A stretch of DNA of 64,000 nucleotides from an uncultured Brevundimonas sp. (lineage in GTDB: Bacteria; Pseudomonadota; Alphaproteobacteria; Caulobacterales; Caulobacteraceae). The notes under the pieces were generated by a model, which was not told the DNA's origin, did not search any database, and saw only the letters and a program-made list of their open reading frames with translations. The DNA is taken from assembly GCF_937863155.1 (NCBI RefSeq), contig NZ_CALMFB010000062.1, positions 28,057-92,056 of the forward strand. Reading direction: 5' to 3'. How positions within the stretch are numbered: the first letter of the stretch is position 1; each line of letters begins with the position of its first letter. Positions 43,702 through 52,423 of the stretch are shown piece after piece. The position numbers and the translations under genes were made by a program.

Positions 43702-45760
43702 GGGCAGCCTGCGCCTTCATGCGAGCGAAGGCGGCTACGCCTTGAGCCATGCGTTGCTCCCAGGCGTCGGCAGCGGCGATGTCGGGCGCGCGGCCCCGTT
43801 CACGCTGGAACTGCACTGCACGACGGGTGAGATCGCGCGCCTCTTCCTCGGTGAAGGTCGCTTTGCGTGCTTCCACGGCAGCTTTCACCTGCCTCAATGT
43901 GCCTTCGTTCAGCGCCTTGGACAGGACGGAATAAGCCACTGAAAACGGGTTCACGCGATCGATCATGTCGATGTCGAGGGTCTTCACCTCCAGCGCATAG
44001 CGTCGCGCGCCATCAATGAAGGCGGTGTTCGAACGGGGCTCGCCATCATCGTCCGTGAGGCGTCGCTTGATTTCCTGAGTGACGTTCAGGGCCGCGATCG
44101 CATGCTGGCGCACGGCCTCCACGTCCTCGGCCGTCAGGTCGGGATACTTGTCCCGCACGATCTTGCCCATGCGTTCCTGGGTCAGCTCCTGCGGCGCCGC
44201 CTCTTCGTCGAAAAGCCCGCGCTCGGCTGTCCGTTTGTCCTGTACGAAAGCGGCGATCACTTCGTTCAAGTCTTCGCGGCAGATTCGCGATGCCTCGGGG
44301 CTCTTCGGCTCTACCAGGCCCGCGATCTCCATGTGAAAGCGGCTGCCGTCTTCGCTGACACCGACGTTGATCCGGCCTTCCTGGTAGCCACCCTCGCCGT
44401 AGTCGAACCCGTCTTTGGCCTTCGATGTCTCGTTCTTTGGCGTGAAGTCGAAGCGCGGCGCCAGGACCTGCTCCATCAGAAGGCTGCAGGCGATCGCCTT
44501 CAGCGTGTCGTTGATCGCCTCAAGCACCGCCTCCTGGCTGGCGTCGGGCTCGGCAATCAGGTTGGTGAACATGGCGCGCGGCTTGCCGGGGGCGTCGCGG
44601 GTCGCCCGGCCGATGATCTGGATGATCTCGGTTAGCGAGGAGCGGTAGCCAACGGTCAAGGCGTGCTCGCACCAGATCCAATCGAAGCCCTCCTTGGCCA
44701 TCCCCAGTGCGATGATGATGTCGACGTGGTCGCGATTGTTGCGTTGGGTCGGGTCCTTCAGCGCCGAGACGATGCGATCCCGCTTCACGGCGTCATCATC
44801 GACGAGGTCCGCCACCTTCAGCACGCGGCCGTCGGGGCGGATGATGCGGTGAAACCCCGTGATTTCGTCTTCGCCGTCCCACGTGCCCAGCGCATCCATG
44901 ATGGCGTTGGCCTCGGATGTCTTGCCGATCTTGGTGCTTTCCCGGGCGTTGACGTTCGGGATGTGGACGATCGTCTTCTTGTCGGGATCCAGCACCTTCA
45001 TGATGTCGTCGAGATAGGGGCCGGAATAGAAGTAGTAACCGACGTCCAGCGTCTTAAGGTGCTGATACCCGTTGAGCTGTTCGTAGTAGGTGTAGGTAAC
45101 GGTCTCGAACTTGGCCTCGTCGCCCGGCGCCATCACCGCCACGGCGTCGCCACGGAAGTAGGAGCCAGTCATGGCGACGACGTGGGCCTGGTCGCGGGCG
45201 ATCAGTTCGGCGAGTTGGCCGCCCAGCCGATTGTCGGGATTGGCGCTGACGTGATGGAACTCGTCGATGGCCACCAGCCTCTGATCGAAGGCCTCAGCGC
45301 CCAGTTCGTCGAAGGCGAAGCGGAAGGTGGCGTGGGTGCAGACCAGAACCTTGTCTTCGCTGTCCAGGAACTCAGCGACCGCCTTGACCTTGGACTTGGC
45401 GACCGGCGCGTCGTCGGCGCCCGGCACGTTACATAGGTTCCAGCGCGGGCGAACGGTCCAGTCCGCCCAGAATCCGTGAAGGCTCAGAGCCTCGTCTGCG
45501 AAGCTGCCGCCGATCGAACGCTCGGGCACCACCACAATCGCCTGCTTCACGCCCTGATTGGTCAGCTTGTCCAAAGCCACGAACATTAGAGCGCGCGATT
45601 TGCCGGACGCCGGCGGTGATTTGATCAACAGATACTGTGCGCCGCGATGGGCCCAGACCTTCTGCTGCATGGCGCGCATGCCCAGCTCATTTGGCGTGGT
45701 TGACGCGCCACTGGCGGCGGTGGTGACGGAGACGGCGGAGACGCGTTCACCGTTGGGCAT
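43694..45760 (-). CDS. DEAD/DEAH-type SF2 helicase, YeeB-like
   Basis: A 688-aa superfamily 2 ATPase. Walker A is SPPASGKSRA (48-57), the Walker B box is AIDEFHHV (164-171), motif III-like is AMTGSY, and motif VI is EIIQIIGRATRD. A long C-terminal part (about 420-688) has no known motif. It probably translocates on DNA, like the motor of restriction complexes, and passes the target to the nuclease encoded next. It starts 3 bp after the methyltransferase stop and overlaps the GIY-YIG gene, so the three form one transcription unit. Confidence 0.85.
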   Translation of the reverse strand: MPNGERVSAVSVTTAASGASTTPNELGMRAMQQKVWAHRGAQYLLIKSPPASGKSRALMFVALDKLTNQGVKQAIVVVPERSIGGSFADEALSLHGFWADWTVRPRWNLCNVPGADDAPVAKSKVKAVAEFLDSEDKVLVCTHATFRFAFDELGAEAFDQRLVAIDEFHHVSANPDNRLGGQLAELIARDQAHVVAMTGSYFRGDAVAVMAPGDEAKFETVTYTYYEQLNGYQHLKTLDVGYYFYSGPYLDDIMKVLDPDKKTIVHIPNVNARESTKIGKTSEANAIMDALGTWDGEDEITGFHRIIRPDGRVLKVADLVDDDAVKRDRIVSALKDPTQRNNRDHVDIIIALGMAKEGFDWIWCEHALTVGYRSSLTEIIQIIGRATRDAPGKPRAMFTNLIAEPDASQEAVLEAINDTLKAIACSLLMEQVLAPRFDFTPKNETSKAKDGFDYGEGGYQEGRINVGVSEDGSRFHMEIAGLVEPKSPEASRICREDLNEVIAAFVQDKRTAERGLFDEEAAPQELTQERMGKIVRDKYPDLTAEDVEAVRQHAIAALNVTQEIKRRLTDDDGEPRSNTAFIDGARRYALEVKTLDIDMIDRVNPFSVAYSVLSKALNEGTLRQVKAAVEARKATFTEEEARDLTRRAVQFQRERGRAPDIAAADAWEQRMAQGVAAFARMKAQAARG

Positions 45761-45763
45761 GGA

Positions 45764-48598
45764 TCAGGCGACTTTCTCAGGTGAGGGCGCTTTGCGCGCT
45801 GATTTGGTGCTCTTCTTAGTCGGCGACGCGTCAGAAGCGGTCATCCGGGTGTACAGCGCGAACAGATGCTCCAATCGCTCGGTGTCGTTTCGAAACCGTC
45901 GGCCGACATAGATGCGCTCCAGCGTGTCGTCGTTGCGCTCGTGGGCCCGGCGTAGGTCGGGGAAGTCTTCATCCATTCGCTTAGGGTCGTACATGTCGGC
46001 CATAGTGGCCGGGAAGTGCGTCTCCCGTGCCAGCAGAATGTCTTCCGCACAGCGGGTTAGATCGGCTTTGTCCTGAACGGTGAGTTGCGGAATGGGAAAA
46101 GTATTCCAGCCAAGCGTGTTGGAATAGCGATAGTCAGTTTTGATCTTACCGCATATCGCCGATATCCAAACGACATGGATACGAGACGTCAACAATGAAA
46201 GATTCCATAGCGCTGCGTCGTACATCGCAAAGGCCGCATTGGTTACAATCGACCCCTCGCGTACGGGACCGATGGGCAGGTAGGGCCTTCTTTCACTTGA
46301 GTGAATTGGAACTACAATAGCGTTCGAGCCCGGATAGCCTTGTATTTGGCGGAACCGGTGAGGAAATTCTGCGGCCGGACGGGTCTCGGCGGCCTTCGAG
46401 TTTTCTCGAAATACTTTAACGCGCTCAAACCTTTGTCTCAACGATTTAAAGCAAAGTGCTTTCGGCAAGTCCCTATCGTTTACCCAGATGCAGTATCTTG
46501 GACTGCCATCTATGAACTCAGATGACCCGTAAAGCGGCCTTATAAAGTTCTCGACAGAAAATCCTTCCTGATCGATGAGGCTACGTGCCTCGTCTTTGCT
46601 AAGTATCAAGTTTCCATCATCGACGGGTTTACATCCCCATACTAAAGCAGCGCGTTCGTCCGGTACCTTTGCTTGGGGGGTGACCCATATGTTTGGTCCC
46701 GGTACGAGGTAAGGACCGATATTAGCAACTGTCCTAACGCTCGGCCCTTCTTCAAAGAGGCGTGCAGGCTTATCGTCGGTGCGGCTCAGCCCGACTATGA
46801 TCACCGTGACGCCAGCATTCTGTGCAGCGAGATTGGACCAGCCAAAAGATGTGTGGGCGAAGCAAATCTTCCGACTTTGATTTAAGATCAGCGGCCAAAA
46901 CATCGGCACTTGTTGGCCTTGGCAGATTGAATTTGTCGCCACGAAAGCGGCTGTTGTATTAACGGTCTCCATGAAAATTGAAGCGCGCCGGAGCCACCCT
47001 GCGACATAATCAAAGGATTTCCAGTAAGGAGTATCAGCTTCGAAATTGATGCGGAGGTCTTCTTTCTGAAGCTCGGTTTGAGAGCTTAAGCCAGCATAAG
47101 GTGGGTTGCCGCAAATATACGTCTCCAGGTCATCGGCCTCGGCGACGCCATCCGCCTCAAGCGTAAACCGGTTTGTGGGACCGCCTAGGTTCGGCTCCTC
47201 CCTTGCAGGCACTGCCGGCGGACACACTTCCAGCCAATCCATGCGCAACGCGTTGCCCACCGCTATCAGGCCTGTTTGATGTAGCGGCAGCACCATAGAG
47301 CGCGCGGCCTGCTGGCTGATCAGCCGTGCGTCGGCCTGGAACTCGGCAATCAGTAGCGCCAAGCGAGCGATCTCAGCCGCGAAGCCCTTAATCTCGATGC
47401 CGTAGAAATTGGTTAGTGGGATCACTGACTTCGGATCATCGCCCGTACGCTTGATGATCTCGTGCTCGATGTCACGCATCTGGCGATAGGCGATGACCAG
47501 GAAGTTGCCGGAACCACAGGCGGGATCAAAGACCCGGATGCGGCCGATGCGTCGGCGCAGGGCGCGTAGCTTGCGCACGCTGTCGCCGGCCTCGGCCAAG
47601 GCCTCATTCAGGCTGTCCAGGAACAGCGGATTCAGCACCTTCAGGATGTTGGGCACGCTGGTGTAGTGCATGCCCAATGAGCCACGCTCGGCGTCGTCGG
47701 CGACCGCCTGGATCATCGAGCCGAAGATGTCCGGGTTGATCTCCTTCCAGTCGAGCTCGCCGGCGTGCAGCAGGTAGTTGCGGGCTGCGCGGGTAAAGCG
47801 GGGAACCTCGCCCGCGTCGCTGAACAGGCCACCGTTCACATAGGGCAGGGCGTCGGCATAGCCCTTCACCCCGGCGGCCTGGCGATAGCGGGCGTCCGGC
47901 TTGCCATCGTGCTGGGTCGGCGTGGCCATCGCCAAGAACATCTGGGCCAACACCTGGTCGGTGTTGGTCACGCCGCTGCGATCCTCACTGAACTGCCGCA
48001 CCGTGTTTGTGAACAGGGTGTCTCCCATGAAGATGCCCGTGTCCTCGGCAAAGAAGCAGAAGACCAACCGCGCCATCAGTCGATTGAGCTCGGGCCGCTT
48101 CGCCTCTTCCTCCCACTCGGGGTTTTCACGCAGGAGTTCGAGGTACAGCTTGTTCAGGCGCCCGACAGCCCGAACATCGATCGGGTTGTCCTTGATCTGA
48201 CGCACCGCCGAGATGCCGGCCAAGGGCAGGAAGAAGCCGAAATGGCGGTCCAACTCGGCCAACGGGAAGCTGCGATAGTCGCCGGTGGCGGCTTCTTCGG
48301 CCTGCACCTCCTCGCCGTCGGTGGCGAGCAGGAACTTCACCCGATTGGCGGCCGACTTTGGGCTCCCGCGAAGCGCTTGGAGAGCGGCACCTGCTTCACC
48401 CGGCGCTGTCACCGCCATATGGATGCTGTCACGCCGCAGGACACCGCCGGCCACGTCGGATGTGTTGTTCTTGCGGAGGCGCTTTAGCTCGACGTCCTTG
48501 CGTCCGAACGCCCGGAGAAGGGCGTATGGGAACTCATCCGCGTCGAACGGCTGGCGGGCGAGTTCCGATACAGCTTCAGCAATTTCGACGGCGTTCAA
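45764..48598 (-). CDS. MmeI-like adenine-specific DNA methyltransferase, YeeA-like
   Basis: A 944-aa gamma-class N6-adenine methyltransferase resembling MmeI/YeeA proteins. SAM motif I is FDPACGSGNF (357-366), catalytic motif IV is GNPPY (497-501). Residues about 1-130 form an N-terminal domain that in type IIL enzymes is the nuclease; I cannot confirm an intact nuclease active site here. The part from about residue 500 to 835 contains the target-recognition region and is encoded by clearly AT-richer DNA than the rest. It heads the operon with helicase and GIY-YIG genes, and probably marks host DNA as self. Confidence 0.87.
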   Translation of the reverse strand: MNAVEIAEAVSELARQPFDADEFPYALLRAFGRKDVELKRLRKNNTSDVAGGVLRRDSIHMAVTAPGEAGAALQALRGSPKSAANRVKFLLATDGEEVQAEEAATGDYRSFPLAELDRHFGFFLPLAGISAVRQIKDNPIDVRAVGRLNKLYLELLRENPEWEEEAKRPELNRLMARLVFCFFAEDTGIFMGDTLFTNTVRQFSEDRSGVTNTDQVLAQMFLAMATPTQHDGKPDARYRQAAGVKGYADALPYVNGGLFSDAGEVPRFTRAARNYLLHAGELDWKEINPDIFGSMIQAVADDAERGSLGMHYTSVPNILKVLNPLFLDSLNEALAEAGDSVRKLRALRRRIGRIRVFDPACGSGNFLVIAYRQMRDIEHEIIKRTGDDPKSVIPLTNFYGIEIKGFAAEIARLALLIAEFQADARLISQQAARSMVLPLHQTGLIAVGNALRMDWLEVCPPAVPAREEPNLGGPTNRFTLEADGVAEADDLETYICGNPPYAGLSSQTELQKEDLRINFEADTPYWKSFDYVAGWLRRASIFMETVNTTAAFVATNSICQGQQVPMFWPLILNQSRKICFAHTSFGWSNLAAQNAGVTVIIVGLSRTDDKPARLFEEGPSVRTVANIGPYLVPGPNIWVTPQAKVPDERAALVWGCKPVDDGNLILSKDEARSLIDQEGFSVENFIRPLYGSSEFIDGSPRYCIWVNDRDLPKALCFKSLRQRFERVKVFRENSKAAETRPAAEFPHRFRQIQGYPGSNAIVVPIHSSERRPYLPIGPVREGSIVTNAAFAMYDAALWNLSLLTSRIHVVWISAICGKIKTDYRYSNTLGWNTFPIPQLTVQDKADLTRCAEDILLARETHFPATMADMYDPKRMDEDFPDLRRAHERNDDTLERIYVGRRFRNDTERLEHLFALYTRMTASDASPTKKSTKSARKAPSPEKVA

Positions 48599-48708
48599 TG
48601 CGATTCTCGATCGTTAGGCAGCCCACATTAAACAAGTGAACTCGTCGGGTCTGGATCGAAATGAACAGCCGTCAGCTTTGCCAAGCGACGTCACCGCGTG
48701 GCGATGGG

Positions 48709-49149
48709 CTACGCCTGAATCTGCGGCGCTGCGGGCCGCGCGTGCATCAGACGCACGCTCCCCTCGGGAAATTCAAAGCGCTCCGGCCGTTCGAGGGCCT
48801 GCCGCTGGCTCCTGAGGGGCCCATGGAACATCATCCGGCCGTCGCCGTCGAAGAGCGCGAGTTCTTCGACCAGTCCGCTTCCCGGAATGACGAAACCGAA
48901 CGCATGGGGAATGACAAGCATTCGGGAGTCGACGCGGCTCCAACGAACCGGTCGACGTTCGCCGGCGGTACGTGGGCTCTCAACATAGCCGTGCCGGCCT
49001 GTGCCGGGGGCTTGGGTCAGGAGGCTCGCGAACAAGCGATCGGGCAAATCGGAGCCTTCGGCAAAGCTAGTCGCCCGGAGCATGGCGGCGAAAGGGCCAA
49101 TGAGGAAGGAGCGCGCAGCCGACGGCTGCGACTGGTTTCTGAGGCTCAT
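48709..49149 (-). CDS. small unknown protein downstream of the serine recombinase
   Basis: A 146-aa protein of unknown function. It starts with an ATGA overlap with the recombinase stop, which supports it as a real gene against a competing plus-strand frame. The middle shows alternating hydrophobic residues (MLVIPHAFGFVIPG, ELALFDGDGRMMFHGPL), suggesting a small beta fold. It ends with the basic stretch RPAAPQIQA. No motif is recognised. Confidence 0.55.
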   Translation of the reverse strand: MSLRNQSQPSAARSFLIGPFAAMLRATSFAEGSDLPDRLFASLLTQAPGTGRHGYVESPRTAGERRPVRWSRVDSRMLVIPHAFGFVIPGSGLVEELALFDGDGRMMFHGPLRSQRQALERPERFEFPEGSVRLMHARPAAPQIQA

Positions 49150-51305
49150 GAGGTCTCCTGCGAGCTCTGGTGCTGGTGCGGCTTGATCGGATCCGAGGGT
49201 TCGAAGGGTGCGAGGACGCCGAATTCCATCATTCCCGCCTCGGGGGCCGAGAGCCGGATGATGACAGGAGAGGTGCCGAACTCTGTCCGAGCGTCATAGC
49301 GGGCGCGCCATTGGTCGTCGGTCATGCCGCGGTCCTTCCAAACCCACCCATGAGTGCCTCCCAGCCGGACCGCGCGAGCCCAACCGGTACGCTTGAACTG
49401 AGCAAGCGCGATGCGAGCCCGCGTCTCGTCGATCTCGGCCTCGGTTGCCGTAGGTGGGCGAGAGCGATCATTCATGGCGACGACCATCTCCTGGAAGAGG
49501 ATCGGCCACTCCGCGTCGTCGAGCATCCGGCTGATCAGCGCGGCATCGCTCCAAAGCCCTTCCTGTCCAGGCGAAAGGGTGCGATCCAGATCGACGTAGA
49601 AGCGGAACGAGGCGATCGGAAGATCATGCATGTCCTCGGCACCGCGCCCATGCATGATCTTCCGATCAAGCATGGCCCGGTCGATCAGTCGGCTGATCTC
49701 GCCCTCGATCTGCACCCTCACGGCGCCCGTTCCTCGGCCGTCCGGTCGTTTGCCGCTGACGTCGTAGGGCGTCACGTACACAGCGGTGATCAGGCCGCGG
49801 AGGACGTCTCTGGCTCTGGTGGCATCGCGTTCGTCGCCTTGAAGAGCGTCTCCGAGATGCTCGAACAGGTCGGTCATACGCTCGACGACCGAGTCCGCGG
49901 TAAGCGAACCGGCCGGTTGCCGGGGTCCAGCCGAAACCTCACGCTTTAGCCGCTGCCTTTCGGCTCCAAGGGTTTCGAGATCGTCGTTGAGCATCTCGGC
50001 GGCGATACCCTTCGCGCCGCTTCTGATCTGCCGCATGACGTTGTCGATTTCTCGCTCCACTTCAGCTGCGCGCTTGACCGCGCGCGCGTGGCGCTCGTCC
50101 GCTTCACCAGCGGCCGCCCCTCGCTCACGAAGGTACTCGGGGATGAACCAGGTCATGACCGTCGTTTCCGCCAAACGCTGGGTCAGGCCATCCAGAACCA
50201 CCCGCTCCAGATCTTCGCGGCGCACCCGTCGACCATTGGAGCAGGCTTTCAGCTTGTGCGCCGTGCAGCCCATCCTCATCGCGACCTGCACGTAAGAGCC
50301 ACCGCAAACGCCGCATTTCACCAGACCACTTAGAAGGTAGGTGGGACGCCTGCGGTCGACGAGCTTGGAGGGAGGCCGAAGAGCAAGCTTCGCTTGATTG
50401 GCGTCCCAAACCTCCTGGGGGACAATCCGCAGCCACGGCATGTCGTGCTCGATGCGATCCGCGACGGGGGCACGCCGCTTCGCGACCTTCCCTGTTCGTT
50501 CGTTCAGCTCGGTCTTGACCTTTCCGTGGATGATCTTTCCCACGTACATGGGATTGCGGAGCAAGCCAGACATTGACCGACTGACGCCGGCGATCGTGTT
50601 GGGATGCCAAACGCGTCCGCCTTCCGGCGTCGGCACGCCTTCAGCGGTCAACGCGATCGCGATCTGGTTGGGACTCTTCCCGGCTTCAAAGTCCAGGTTG
50701 GCTCGGAGGACAATAGCGGCGTGTTCGGGGTGGATCTCAATCCGCCGCTGCTGCTGGCCTCGACTGTTCAGGATCGGTTTGCCATCCGCATCGAGATCGG
50801 TGACCGCCCGATAGCCGTAGGGTATGTCCCCCATGATCTTGCCACGCGCGGCCGCGGCGAGCCGGCCACGCGTCGTCCGCTCGCCGATCCGCTCGCTCTC
50901 CATCTGCGCCATCTCCGCGTACATCGCGAACTCGAAGCGGCTCATGACGCCCCGGTCATGCGTGAAGATGACGGCGGCGTTGTCCCTCAGCCGGTTGTTG
51001 GCGTCATGGAGCTCCCGGGCATTGCGACCGAGGCGGTCGAGGTGGAAGACGCACAGCACGTCCGCCAGACCGGCTTCGACCGCTGCGAGAGCTTCGATGT
51101 ATCCCGTGCGGTTGGCGACGGTGCGGCCAGACTTGGCCTCATCCTTGAACTCACCGACGATCTCCCAGCCATATCGCTCGCAATCGGCGCGAAGCACATC
51201 GAGCTGATCGTCGGCCGACAGCGGGTTCTGATGATTGTCCGAAAAACGGGCGAGCAGAATGGCGCGCGCGCCCTTGGGCGGGAGGGGGCTGTTGAACATG
51301 GCCAT
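49146..51305 (-). CDS. large serine recombinase
   Basis: A 719-aa site-specific recombinase. The resolvase domain (about residues 14-160) has the nucleophile Ser in LLARFSDNHQNPLSADDQ and the follow-on arginines in HLDRLGRNARE. The recombinase domain is at about 175-300. A zinc ribbon CGVCGG...CTAH....CSNGRR lies at about 335-365. A coiled coil follows near 410-460. The 260-residue C-terminal extension (DRTLSPGQEGLW and onward) is unusual. It could move a nested element or invert a segment inside the island, since the island's own ends fit the tyrosine integrase better. It is coupled to small ORFs on both sides. Confidence 0.9.
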   Translation of the reverse strand: MAMFNSPLPPKGARAILLARFSDNHQNPLSADDQLDVLRADCERYGWEIVGEFKDEAKSGRTVANRTGYIEALAAVEAGLADVLCVFHLDRLGRNARELHDANNRLRDNAAVIFTHDRGVMSRFEFAMYAEMAQMESERIGERTTRGRLAAAARGKIMGDIPYGYRAVTDLDADGKPILNSRGQQQRRIEIHPEHAAIVLRANLDFEAGKSPNQIAIALTAEGVPTPEGGRVWHPNTIAGVSRSMSGLLRNPMYVGKIIHGKVKTELNERTGKVAKRRAPVADRIEHDMPWLRIVPQEVWDANQAKLALRPPSKLVDRRRPTYLLSGLVKCGVCGGSYVQVAMRMGCTAHKLKACSNGRRVRREDLERVVLDGLTQRLAETTVMTWFIPEYLRERGAAAGEADERHARAVKRAAEVEREIDNVMRQIRSGAKGIAAEMLNDDLETLGAERQRLKREVSAGPRQPAGSLTADSVVERMTDLFEHLGDALQGDERDATRARDVLRGLITAVYVTPYDVSGKRPDGRGTGAVRVQIEGEISRLIDRAMLDRKIMHGRGAEDMHDLPIASFRFYVDLDRTLSPGQEGLWSDAALISRMLDDAEWPILFQEMVVAMNDRSRPPTATEAEIDETRARIALAQFKRTGWARAVRLGGTHGWVWKDRGMTDDQWRARYDARTEFGTSPVIIRLSAPEAGMMEFGVLAPFEPSDPIKPHQHQSSQETS

Positions 51306-51466
51306 CAGGCGCGACCCCGCGTGTCCCGTTGAGCGGCCAGGCGCGCCAGGCTCAGAACTAGAGGCAGAAGCAGCGCCTCATCCTCAGTCCGCTCCGGGTG
51401 CAACTGCGCCTCGCGGCGCTCTTCGGCCTTGCGCCAGAGCTGCTCATCAAGCGTGAGATGGGCCAT
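51305..51466 (-). CDS. 53-aa ORF coupled to the recombinase
   Basis: A short open frame beginning MAHLTLDEQLWRKAEERR and ending DTRGRA. Its TGA shares a base with the recombinase ATG (TGATG), and it starts 2 bp after the stop of the previous small gene. The tight packing on both sides is the main evidence that it is translated. It looks like a charged helical hairpin. It may only serve to couple translation, or may modulate the recombinase. Confidence 0.5.
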   Translation of the reverse strand: MAHLTLDEQLWRKAEERREAQLHPERTEDEALLLPLVLSLARLAAQRDTRGRA

Positions 51467-51468
51467 CG

Positions 51469-51714
51469 TCACAGCACCCCTTGGGTGTGCTGCGAGCGCC
51501 GCGGCGATTTCGACGGCCGCGCCAAGAAGGAAATCTCATCGAACTCCCCAGCTTCTAGACGGTGTTCGAGGTCCTGAAGGACGGGCCGATGCCTCCCATC
51601 GTGGTGTTCCAGGAGAAGCGTGACGACGCGCGAGCCGGACGTCCGCGACTGGCGGAAGGCCTGTTGAAGCTCCGACGGATCGGCCCTCCGATCGAGATAA
51701 ATGGCAATGCGCTG
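51469..51714 (-). CDS. 81-aa resolvase-like remnant without the catalytic Ser
   Basis: A small protein starting MQRIAIYLDRRADPSELQQA after an excellent AAGGAGG site. It reads like a shortened serine-recombinase N-terminal domain: IAIYLDRRAD stands where YARVSTDEQ is expected, and RPVLQDLEHRLEAGEFDEIS then FLARPSKSPR mirror the RPALQRLL..GEVD and LDRLSR blocks. The catalytic Ser position is not Ser. It heads the recombinase operon, so a regulatory dimer partner of the recombinase is possible. This homology is by eye. Confidence 0.55.
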   Translation of the reverse strand, partial: QRIAIYLDRRADPSELQQAFRQSRTSGSRVVTLLLEHHDGRHRPVLQDLEHRLEAGEFDEISFLARPSKSPRRSQHTQGVL

Positions 51715-51768
51715 CATGTACTCCTCCTTGTGCTGCCAGGCCTCCTTGGCCATAGTGTCAGATAGATA

Positions 51769-51798
51769 CACATACCGTCGGATGTCCGACGGTATGTG
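51769..51798. promoter_or_regulatory. 30-bp perfect dyad between recombinase operon and merR-like gene
   Basis: CACATACCGTCGGA-TG-TCCGACGGTATGTG: two 14-bp arms around a 2-bp centre. It lies 31 bp before the MerR-like start and 55 bp before the recombinase operon start. Its length and place fit an operator bound by the MerR-like dimer that controls both directions. Confidence 0.75.
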
Positions 51799-51828
51799 CT
51801 TTTTACCCACGCTTTCGCCGAGGTGTCA

Positions 51829-52410
51829 ATGCGCGCGGAAATGGGCGTTCGCTATCGCGAGGCGCAGTTCAGTCCGTCGGAGGCCGTCGGCATCACGGGC
51901 CTCTCGCTCGGGATGCAGCGAGACTGGCGTAGCAATAAGCTTCTCAGAGCACGCGAGGGGGGGCGGGCCAGTTTCTCCCCGCGAGAAGTCGCGGAAATGC
52001 GGGTGATGGTGAAGCTGCGCGGCTTGGGTCTGCCGCTCCAGGACTGTCGATCTGTCGCAGACCAGGCGGGCCCTGCGGTGATCTTCGCGGCGCTTAGCAA
52101 CCACTTGGAAGAAGCAATCGCGGTTGACGGTCCTGAGGATACGGCGGCCGAGCTCATGGAAACGCTTCAAGAGCACCGCGGCCGTGCCTCGTCGCTGTTG
52201 TCCCTTGCGGACGTGCCATCCGTGGAACACGCATATCGCCATGCGTTGGTCGAGAAGGGCGAGTGTTTCCTCGTCCGCGGATTGGACGACACGACCGTCG
52301 ATGAGCACGTCGAGGTCGCTGGGATCGTCAATCTATGGGCGGTTGCCGAGGCGATCGTCAAAGCCTCGCCACGGCCCTTGTTCACCATCGTATTGGGAAG
52401 AGCGGCTTAG
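51829..52410 (+). CDS. MerR-like HTH regulator
   Basis: A 193-aa regulator. The N-terminal winged helix-turn-helix covers about residues 10-75 (QFSPSEAVGITGLSLGMQRD, SFSPREVAEMRVMVKLRG). The rest is a helical effector or dimer part with no Cys pair typical of metal sensors. The ATG at 51829 has GAGG 6 nt upstream. It is divergent from the recombinase operon across a long dyad and so probably controls when the recombinase is made. Confidence 0.72.
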   Translation: MRAEMGVRYREAQFSPSEAVGITGLSLGMQRDWRSNKLLRAREGGRASFSPREVAEMRVMVKLRGLGLPLQDCRSVADQAGPAVIFAALSNHLEEAIAVDGPEDTAAELMETLQEHRGRASSLLSLADVPSVEHAYRHALVEKGECFLVRGLDDTTVDEHVEVAGIVNLWAVAEAIVKASPRPLFTIVLGRAA

Positions 52411-52423
52411 CTGGTCGAAGGTC

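Noticed and set aside
42499-48598. BREX or DISARM assignment for the methyltransferase-helicase operon
   Set aside because: No PglZ, BrxC/BrxL, DrmA/DrmB or PLD protein is present; the GIY-YIG partner and the MmeI-like methyltransferase fit a YeeABC-type layout.
48661-49299. 212-codon plus-strand frame overlapping the recombinase end
   Set aside because: The minus-strand frame 48709-49149 has an ATGA overlap with the recombinase stop and more protein-like composition.
49146-51305. Serine recombinase as the integrase of the whole island
   Set aside because: The att repeats match a tRNA 3' end and the tyrosine integrase lies next to them, which is the classic arrangement; the serine enzyme is internal.
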